From NCBI GenBank assembly GCA_964575095.1, contig CAZNPA010000002.1, forward strand, positions 248,001 to 312,000: DNA of 64,000 nt, in the 5' to 3' direction. Below, piece by piece: positions 58,125-64,000 of the stretch (the first letter of the stretch is position 1; the number at the start of each line of letters is the position of its first letter). The notes below the pieces were generated by a model, which saw only the letters and a program-made list of their open reading frames with translations, was not told the origin of the DNA and ran no database searches. Source of the DNA: CAZNPA01 sp964575095. Lineage in GTDB: Bacteria; Pseudomonadota; Alphaproteobacteria; Rickettsiales; SXRF01. A program made the translations under genes and the position numbers.

Positions 58125-59578
58125 GTTCATTCAGGCCGTTGCCGTTTTCGCATAAGATGCCGCTCGATGTCGGCGTGCTGCATTTCATCGGCATTGGCGG
58201 CATCGGCATGAGCGGCATCGCCGAGGTGCTGCACAATCTGGGCTACAAGGTGCAGGGCTCCGATAGCAGCGACAGTTACAACACGCAGCGCTTGAAACAA
58301 TGCGGCATCAAAATATTCATCGGCCACAAGACCGACCATATCAAGGAAGCGTCGGTGGTGGTGGTGTCGACGGCGATCAGGCAGGACAATCCCGAATTGC
58401 TGGCAGCGCGCGAGCTCAGGCTGCCGGTCGTACGCCGCGCCGAGATGCTGGCTGAGCTGATGCGCTTTAAGATGTCGATCGCCATTGCCGGCACGCACGG
58501 AAAAACGACGACGACGGCGCTGACGGCAGCCATGCTGGAGGCGGCGGACTTGCAACCCACCGTCATCAACGGCGGCATCATCAACGCGCGCGGCACCAAC
58601 GCCTATCTCGGCGCCGGCGAGTGGATGGTGGTCGAGGCCGACGAGTCGGACGGCACCTTCATGCGTCTTCCGGCCACGATTGCCGTCATCACCAACATCG
58701 ATCCCGAGCATCTCGATCATTACGGTTCGTTCGAGGCGGTGAAAGCCGCGTTCCATACCTTCCTCACCAACCTGCCGTTTTACGGGTTCGCCGTACTGTG
58801 CACCGACCATCCGGAAGTGCAGACGCTGGCGGCGCGCACGCACGACCGCCGCATCATCACCTACGGCACCAACCCGCAGGCCGATATCCGCGCCGCCAAT
58901 ATCCGCCCGGTGGCGGAAGGGCAGCGCTTCGACGTCGAAATCTCCGACCGCTGGCATCACAAAAGCCGCGTCATCAAGGACGTGCTGCTGCCGATGCATG
59001 GCGAGCACAACGTCTGCAATGCGCTGGCCTCGATCGCCATCGCGCTCGAATTAAAAATTCCGGATAAGGACATCGCCGCCGCCTTTACGCAGTTCGAAGG
59101 CGTCAAGCGCCGCTTCACCAAAACCGGCGAGGGGCTGGGTATAACGGTGATCGACGATTACGGCCATCATCCGGTCGAGATCGCCGCGACGCTCAAAGCC
59201 GCGCGCAAGGCGCAGCAAAAGGGCGGCAAGGTCATCGCCGTCGTGCAGCCGCACCGTTACACGCGCCTCAAAGATTTATTCGGTGAATTCTGCACCTGCT
59301 TTAACGACGCCGATTGCGTCATTGTCGCCGACGTCTATAGCGCCGGCGAAGAACCGATCGAAAACATCAGCGCCGATAAATTGGTCGAAGGATTGAAGAG
59401 CGCCGGGCACAAACATGTGCTGAAACTCGAGTCGCCTGAAGCGTTGGCCAAGACCGTTGCCTCGGTAGGAGAAGCGGGCGATATGGTGGTGTGCCTTGGC
59501 GCCGGTTCCATCACTAAATGGGCGTATGCGCTGCCGGGAGAACTCTCGAAGCTCAAAAAGAAAAAGGCGGCGTCATGA
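58121..59578 (+). CDS. murC: UDP-MurNAc-L-alanine ligase
   Basis: First Mur ligase, 485 residues. FIGIGGIGMSGIAEVL, ATP loop AIAGTHGKTTTTAL, EADESDGTF, and DDYGHHPVEIAATLKAAR are present. Overlaps murG and murB by 4 bp. C-terminus is Lys-rich. Confidence 0.97.
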   Translation: MSSFRPLPFSHKMPLDVGVLHFIGIGGIGMSGIAEVLHNLGYKVQGSDSSDSYNTQRLKQCGIKIFIGHKTDHIKEASVVVVSTAIRQDNPELLAARELRLPVVRRAEMLAELMRFKMSIAIAGTHGKTTTTALTAAMLEAADLQPTVINGGIINARGTNAYLGAGEWMVVEADESDGTFMRLPATIAVITNIDPEHLDHYGSFEAVKAAFHTFLTNLPFYGFAVLCTDHPEVQTLAARTHDRRIITYGTNPQADIRAANIRPVAEGQRFDVEISDRWHHKSRVIKDVLLPMHGEHNVCNALASIAIALELKIPDKDIAAAFTQFEGVKRRFTKTGEGLGITVIDDYGHHPVEIAATLKAARKAQQKGGKVIAVVQPHRYTRLKDLFGEFCTCFNDADCVIVADVYSAGEEPIENISADKLVEGLKSAGHKHVLKLESPEALAKTVASVGEAGDMVVCLGAGSITKWAYALPGELSKLKKKKAAS

Positions 59579-60546
59579 AACCGGCGTGCGCGGTAAAAGA
59601 ACATCCGTTGGAAAGCACCGAATTTGCCGATCAGTTGCGTGCTGGCGCTGATTTATCGAAAACCAACTGGTTTCGTGTCGGCGGCAAGGCGGAGTGGCTG
59701 TTCAAGCCCAACGACGTACAGAACCTCTCGAATTTTTTATCGAAATTGCCCGATGATGTTCCGGTCACGGTGCTGGCGGTAGGATCGAACGTCATCGTCC
59801 GCGACGGCGGCATCGACGGCGTGGTGGTGAAGTTGGGCAGAGGGTTTACTTCTCTTTTTACCTCCCCCTTTAGGGGGGAGGTCGACGCGAATGCGTCGGG
59901 AGGGGGAGGGGGAGGGGGAGGGGATTATGTGGTAGCAGGCGCCGCCTGCCTTGATATTCATGTTGCGCAAGTGGCTTGCGATCATAGCATTGCTGGCCTC
60001 GAATTTCTAAGCGGCATCCCCGGCACGGTCGGCGGCGCGGTCAGGATGAATGCCGGCGCCTACGGCAGCGATACGTCGCAGGTGCTGGTCGAAGCCGAGA
60101 TCGTCGAGCGCAGCGGGAAAATACGCACGCTCACCAATAAAGAGTTAGGATTTTCATACCGGCATAGTGACTTGCCGGAAGGCGCAATCGTGACCAAAGC
60201 GATATTCAAAGGGCAGGCGGGCGACCAAGAAAAAATCCGCACGCGCATGGACGAAATTCAAACGGCGCGTGGCGACACGCAACCCATCCGCTCAGCTACC
60301 GGCGGCAGCACCTTCAAAAATCCCGACGGCCATAAGGCGTGGGAATTGATAGAGCAGGCGGGCTGTCGCGGTCTCACTATCGGTGGCGCGCAGGTCTCCG
60401 AGAAACATTGCAATTTTTTGATCAACGCCGGCAGCGCCACCGCAGCCGATCTGGAAGCGCTGGGCGAAGAAGTGATCCGCCGCGTCAAAGAAAAATGCGG
60501 CATTGAGTTGGAGTGGGAAATCGCAAGGATTGGGAAACTAGCATAA
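59575..60546 (+). CDS. murB: UDP-N-acetylenolpyruvoylglucosamine reductase with a polyglycine insert
   Basis: FAD enzyme that makes UDP-MurNAc, 323 residues. VLAVGSNVIVRDGGIDGVVV, SGIPGTVGGAVRMNAGAYG, FSYRHSDLP and ATGGSTFKNPDGHKAWELI are conserved. Residues about 96-117 (TSPFRGEVDANASGGGGGGGG) are encoded by a G/C-run palindrome plus a hexamer tandem array (59860-59924), inserted in the FAD-binding domain between LGRGF and YVVAGAA. Start ATG 59575 overlaps the murC stop. Confidence 0.96.
   Translation: MKPACAVKEHPLESTEFADQLRAGADLSKTNWFRVGGKAEWLFKPNDVQNLSNFLSKLPDDVPVTVLAVGSNVIVRDGGIDGVVVKLGRGFTSLFTSPFRGEVDANASGGGGGGGGDYVVAGAACLDIHVAQVACDHSIAGLEFLSGIPGTVGGAVRMNAGAYGSDTSQVLVEAEIVERSGKIRTLTNKELGFSYRHSDLPEGAIVTKAIFKGQAGDQEKIRTRMDEIQTARGDTQPIRSATGGSTFKNPDGHKAWELIEQAGCRGLTIGGAQVSEKHCNFLINAGSATAADLEALGEEVIRRVKEKCGIELEWEIARIGKLA
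59860..59924. repeat. G/C-run palindrome plus AGGGGG tandem hexamers inside murB
   Basis: ACCTCCCCCTTTAGGGGGGAGGT hairpin is written here as two arms ACCTCCCCC and GGGGGGAGGT; it is followed by CGACGC-GAAT-GCGTCG and about four AGGGGG hexamers. Hexamer copy changes would keep the frame and vary the Gly run. Confidence 0.85.
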
Positions 60547-61490
60547 TGGCAAAGCATATTGCAGTACTCATGGGCGGATGGTCGGCGGAGCGCGAAGTGT
60601 CGCTAAATAGCGGCGCGGCGTGCGCGAAAGCACTCAAGGAGTTGGGATATAAAGTCACTGAAATCGATGTCGACCCTGATATCGCTTCGGTGCTCCAAAA
60701 AACCAAACCCGATATTGTCTTTAATGCGCTGCATGGAAGATGGGGCGAAGACGGCTGCGTGCAGGGCATGCTCGAATTGATGAAAATTCCCTACACCCAT
60801 TCCGGCGTGCTGGCTTCGGCCTTAGCCATGGACAAACCGGCGGCGAAAAAGATATTCGCCGATGCAGGCCTTCTGTGCCCTAAGGGAAAAACCTTGAGCC
60901 GCGAGGAGATAATCAAAGGCGATCCGTTGTCGCGTCCTTACGTCATCAAGCCAGCCAACGAGGGATCGAGCGTCGGCGTGCATATCGTCATGCCGGAGGA
61001 TAACCGGTCGCTCTCCATGATTATGGAGAAGGATGTCGAACAAAATTATCTGGTCGAAGAATATATCCCCGGCCGCGAGATCACGGTGGCGATTTTGAAT
61101 GATAAACCGCTGGGCGTTACCGAAATCCGTCCCAAAAGCGGCTTCTACGACTACGCCAATAAATATACCGAGGGCTTTACCGAGCATCTTTGCCCGGCGC
61201 CGCTGCCCAAGGATACATACGACGAAGTAATGCAGCTGGCGCTTCAAGCCCACCGCGCACTTGGCTGCCGCGGCCTGTCCCGCGCCGATTTCCGCTACGA
61301 CGAAAAGAAGTTCTACCTGCTCGAGGTCAACACCCAGCCGGGCATGACGGCGCTGTCGCTGTCACCGGAAATTGCCGCGTCGGTTGGCATCGGCTTTAAC
61401 CAGTTGGTAAAGAGTTTGGTGGATAATGCACAGTTGGATTCACAAGCCAAACGCGAAGATAAAATTTATGGCAAAGAAAAAACAGGATGA
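60546..61490 (+). CDS. ddl: D-alanine-D-alanine ligase
   Basis: ATP-grasp ligase producing D-Ala-D-Ala, 314 residues. VLMGGWSAEREVSLNSG, FNALHGRWGEDGCVQG and LEVNTQPGMT are the family signatures. ATG 60546 overlaps the murB stop (TAATG). Its 3' end overlaps ftsQ by 23 bp. Confidence 0.97.
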   Translation: MAKHIAVLMGGWSAEREVSLNSGAACAKALKELGYKVTEIDVDPDIASVLQKTKPDIVFNALHGRWGEDGCVQGMLELMKIPYTHSGVLASALAMDKPAAKKIFADAGLLCPKGKTLSREEIIKGDPLSRPYVIKPANEGSSVGVHIVMPEDNRSLSMIMEKDVEQNYLVEEYIPGREITVAILNDKPLGVTEIRPKSGFYDYANKYTEGFTEHLCPAPLPKDTYDEVMQLALQAHRALGCRGLSRADFRYDEKKFYLLEVNTQPGMTALSLSPEIAASVGIGFNQLVKSLVDNAQLDSQAKREDKIYGKEKTG

Positions 61491-62340
61491 GCTGACGCCG
61501 CGGCAGCGGCAATCGCGGCAAATCATGCGCGATAAGGCGGCGCGCAAGCGCCGCCAGTTCTGGCAATTGCGCCTGCTGATCGGATGCACGGCCGTATGTA
61601 TGGTGATCGGCATCGGCGGCGGGTCGTGGCTTGTGTTCTCAAACGCCGGACAGCGCACATGGGCGGCCACCGTGGACGGCGCCTATACGCTCAGCGCCCG
61701 CGCCGGGCTTGCCGTGCAGGCGATTTACCTCGAAGGCCGCAACCGCACGGCGATGGAAGACATAGAAAAAGCGCTGGGCATCAAGCGCGGCGATTCGATT
61801 TTGCGCGTGAATCTTGATGAGGCCCGCGCCCGCCTCGAACACGTCGAGAGCGTGCATTTTGCCGCCGTAGAGCGCGCGCTGCCCAATGCCATTTATGTCC
61901 GCGTCGTCGAGCGTGAACCGGTGGCGCTGTGGCAGCATCAGGGAAAACTGTCACTGGTCGACGATAAGGGCTCGGTGATGAGCGGCCTCGACATCGCGCC
62001 CTATAAACAATTGCCGCTGATCGTCGGTGACGACGCGCCTGCCCATATCGGCGAACTGATGGGGATACTGGCGGCGGATGCCGATCTTGCCAGGCAGTTC
62101 GCGGCGGCGGTGCGCGTCGGCGACCGGCGCTGGAACATCAAGCTGGTCAGCGGCATCGAGGTCAAGCTGCCGGAAACACAGCCGGAAGCGGCATGGAAAA
62201 TACTGGCTGAGATGGAATCGCGTCAGAAACTGCTCGACCGCGCCGTGAAAGTGATTGACTTGCGTATGGACGGCAGGTTGTTTATTACGGTGGCACCGCA
62301 GGACATGCCGCGCCGTGCGGCAGGTGCGAAGGAAACATAA
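61468..62340 (+). CDS. ftsQ: Cell division protein FtsQ
   Basis: Bitopic divisome protein, 290 residues: basic cytoplasmic N-terminus, membrane helix (LLIGCTAVCMVIGIGGGSW, about residues 34-52), POTRA domain (AIYLEGRNRTAMEDIEKALGI ... VHFAAVERALPNAIYVRVVEREP, each cut) and FtsQ beta domain. ATG 61468 is inside the ddl 3' end. Confidence 0.94.
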   Translation: MAKKKQDELTPRQRQSRQIMRDKAARKRRQFWQLRLLIGCTAVCMVIGIGGGSWLVFSNAGQRTWAATVDGAYTLSARAGLAVQAIYLEGRNRTAMEDIEKALGIKRGDSILRVNLDEARARLEHVESVHFAAVERALPNAIYVRVVEREPVALWQHQGKLSLVDDKGSVMSGLDIAPYKQLPLIVGDDAPAHIGELMGILAADADLARQFAAAVRVGDRRWNIKLVSGIEVKLPETQPEAAWKILAEMESRQKLLDRAVKVIDLRMDGRLFITVAPQDMPRRAAGAKET

Positions 62341-62342
62341 CC

Positions 62343-62412
62343 AAGTCGTTAGTTGTAAGTCGTTAGTCGATGGCATAAGATTACTAACGACTAAGGATTA
62401 ACGACTATCGAC
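62343..62412. repeat. Heptad inverted array H7 between ftsQ and ftsA (GTCGTTA type)
   Basis: AAGTCGT, TAGTTGT, AAGTCGT, TAGTCGA; 14-bp spacer; TAACGAC, TAAGGAT, TAACGAC, TATCGAC. It fills most of the ftsQ-ftsA gap and would form a hairpin 10 bp before the ftsA start in the mRNA. Confidence 0.9.
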
Positions 62413-62422
62413 CAGACGAAAT

Positions 62423-63685
62423 ATGAAACCATCGAATCCATTACGCAAAAATACGACTCACGTCGCTGTGCTCGACATTGGCACGGCCAAGATCGCCTGC
62501 TTCATCGCCGAGGTCGATTCCGCCGGCGAAATAAAAATCACCGGCATCGGGCACCAGCTTTCCAAAGGCATCCGTAGCGGCATCATCACCGATTTCGCCG
62601 AGGCGGAAACGTCGATCGCCACCGCCGTGCACGCCGCCGAGCAGATGGCCGGCGAGACCATCGAAAGCGTGCTGGTCAGTCTCTCCGGCGGCAACCTCAC
62701 CTCGCGCAACGTCACGGTCGAGATGAGCTTGCTTGGCGAGGAAGTCACCGATCGCGACATCATGGACATCGTCGAGCAGGGGCGTCTGGGCGTGGCGCAC
62801 AGCGAACACGAAATCATCCATTGTATTCCCGTATCATATTACTTAGACGGCGCGCGCGGCATCAACGACCCGCGCAAGATGTTCGGCAAAAAACTCGGCG
62901 CCGACCTGCACCTCGTCACCGGACTTCCCAGCGTCACGCGCAACCTCGAACATTGCGTCAACCGCTGCCATCTGAACGTCGAGGAATATATCGTCTCGCC
63001 GTATGCGTCCGGCCTTTCGGTGCTCGAAGAAGACGAAAAACAACTGGGCGTGACCGTGATCGACATGGGCGCTGGCGTCACCAGTTTCTCCGTCTTCGGC
63101 GGCGGCAAAAACCTTTATACCGACGCCATCCCCATCGGCGGCTCGCACGTGACGAACGACATCGCGCGCGGACTCTCGACCAGCCTCATCAACGCCGAGC
63201 GCCTGAAAACATTGCACGGCAGCGCCATCGTCAGCGCCCGCGACGACCAGGTGATGATCGACGTGCCGCCGCTCGGCGAAGAGGATCCCGACGAGCAAAA
63301 TACCATGCCGCGCTCGATGCTGATCGGCGTCATCCGCCCGCGCATCGAGGAAATCTTCGAGATTGTGCGCGACAAGATCCAGATGGGCGGCGCGGCGGCC
63401 TTCGCCGGCAAGCGCGTCGTCTTAACCGGCGGCGCGAGCCAACTCCTGGGCGTCCGCGAAATGGCGACGAATATTCTAGGAAAGCAAGTCCGCCTCGGCC
63501 GCCCGCGCGCGCTGCCGGGACTGGCCGAAGCCATGAGCGGCCCGGCCTTCGCCACCGGACTGGGCATGATCGAATACCTGGTCAAGAAACCGATGGAAGA
63601 ACAGATGTTCGACAGCTACCGCGAACGCGGCAGCCTCACTTCCGGTTTCGAAAAAGTGGTGAGCTGGTTCAAAGAGAATTTTTGA
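62423..63685 (+). CDS. ftsA: Cell division protein FtsA
   Basis: Actin-like anchor of the Z-ring, 420 residues. VAVLDIGTAKIACFIAEVD, the SHI-PI subdomain and VVLTGGASQLLGVREMA phosphate loops are present; the C-terminal amphipathic helix GFEKVVSWFKENF is the membrane-targeting sequence. Its TGA overlaps the first base pairs of heptad array H8. Confidence 0.97.
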   Translation: MKPSNPLRKNTTHVAVLDIGTAKIACFIAEVDSAGEIKITGIGHQLSKGIRSGIITDFAEAETSIATAVHAAEQMAGETIESVLVSLSGGNLTSRNVTVEMSLLGEEVTDRDIMDIVEQGRLGVAHSEHEIIHCIPVSYYLDGARGINDPRKMFGKKLGADLHLVTGLPSVTRNLEHCVNRCHLNVEEYIVSPYASGLSVLEEDEKQLGVTVIDMGAGVTSFSVFGGGKNLYTDAIPIGGSHVTNDIARGLSTSLINAERLKTLHGSAIVSARDDQVMIDVPPLGEEDPDEQNTMPRSMLIGVIRPRIEEIFEIVRDKIQMGGAAAFAGKRVVLTGGASQLLGVREMATNILGKQVRLGRPRALPGLAEAMSGPAFATGLGMIEYLVKKPMEEQMFDSYRERGSLTSGFEKVVSWFKENF

Positions 63686-63767
63686 TGAAAGAGATTAGAT
63701 AAAAGATGAACAGATAATCGTTCCATCTTTTTTATCTGTTCATCCTCATCTTTCATCTTTTCATCAT
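63684..63767. repeat. Heptad inverted array H8 between ftsA and ftsZ (GATGAAA type)
   Basis: GATGAAA, GAGATTA, GATAAAA, GATGAAC, AGATAAT; short spacer; then TTCCATC, TTTTTTA, TCTGTTC, ATCCTCA, TCTTTCA, TCTTTTC. The GATGAACAGATAA segment pairs with TTATCTGTTCATC. It occupies the first 84 bp of the 210-bp ftsA-ftsZ gap; the rest is AT-rich leader with promoter-like stretches but no clear assignment. Confidence 0.88.
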
Positions 63768-63895
63768 TTTTTAGGTGCAAACCACAAAATATGGTGGTAA
63801 AAATACCAAAAATACAATATATACGGTCGTTAAGAGCCGTAAAAAATCGTGGCCGGGAGCGTGTTAACTTTTAGTTTTTTTGGGGATTTACGCCT

Positions 63896-64000
63896 ATGAC
63901 CATCAATCTCAGTGTTCCAACCCAGGGTGAACAACTGCGTCCCACCATCACCGTTGTCGGTGTCGGCGGCGCCGGCGGCAACGCCGTCAACAACATGATC
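63896..64000 (+). CDS. ftsZ: Cell division protein FtsZ (5' end only)
   Basis: First 35 codons of the tubulin-like division GTPase: MTINLSVPTQGEQLRPTITV leads into VGVGGAGGNAVNNMI, the start of the nucleotide-binding domain. Cut by the window end. GGGGA about 11 bases upstream is a modest ribosome-binding site. Confidence 0.96.
   Translation, partial: MTINLSVPTQGEQLRPTITVVGVGGAGGNAVNNMI

Overview
This is a 64 kb chromosomal window from a moderately GC-rich alphaproteobacterium. Support for that: SURF1 next to threonine synthase and an M16 peptidase, the F1-ATPase inhibitor zeta (DUF1476), a phasin, purC-purS-purQ, a YbjN gene beside proC, and a complete mraZ-to-ftsZ dcw cluster with a meso-DAP type MurE. 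The order cannot be named from sequence alone; an uncultured Rhodospirillales/Micavibrionales-like lineage is a guess. No tRNA, rRNA, CRISPR array, transposase or prophage was seen; the one RNA gene is rnpB.

Layout. 0.2-9.5 kb: ubiA, rsmE-gshA, a SURF1-thrC-M16 operon, a peroxiredoxin with its thioredoxin reductase. 9.5-16.3 kb: a LysR regulator facing a long leftward unit prs-rplY-pth-ychF-FKBP-aminotransferase. 16.3-24.9 kb: a Kef-type antiporter, uvrC, phasin, proC, ybjN, ubiK and a heptose-epimerase homologue lacking the usual catalytic Tyr/Lys. 24.9-32.6 kb: a sulfotransferase, then ppx and ppk with two unknown paralogous genes between them, sixA and rnpB. 32.6-39.3 kb: ampD, an EamA transporter, zeta, and purine genes purC-purS-(23-codon ORF)-purQ convergent with purL. 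39.3-45.4 kb: a Fur-type iron-uptake operon (cupredoxin, FTR1, outer-membrane protein), grxD, two small lipoproteins, rluD, and three uncharacterised Gly/Ala-rich membrane proteins. 45.5-64 kb: rpsD and the dcw cluster mraZ-rsmH-ftsL-ftsI-murE-murF-mraY-murD-ftsW-(small membrane gene)-murG-murC-murB-ddl-ftsQ-ftsA-ftsZ (ftsZ cut by the window end).

The most unusual aspect is a dense population of small palindromic repeats, several of them inside essential genes. (1) Heptad arrays: runs of 4-5 degenerate 7-bp units, usually facing an inverted array. They differ in sequence between loci but share the architecture (11659, 37277, 38054, 54291, 54832/54945, 55541, 62343, 63684). They contribute in-frame peptide to PurL (twice) and MurD (four arrays), supply the stop codon of the FKBP gene, and separate ftsQ/ftsA/ftsZ. 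(2) A G/C-run palindrome of about 120-175 bp (rsmE, pth start, several intergenic sites), with short relatives in murE and murB. (3) An ~90-bp palindrome beginning TCCTGAGC (three copies); one supplies a stop codon. (4) A CTAGGCTGG element, and (5) a paired ATTCCCGC...GCGGGAAT element resembling neisserial dRS3. Translated copies keep the frame, much like Rickettsia palindromic elements. Whether families (1) and (2) are described for this lineage cannot be decided from the sequence alone.
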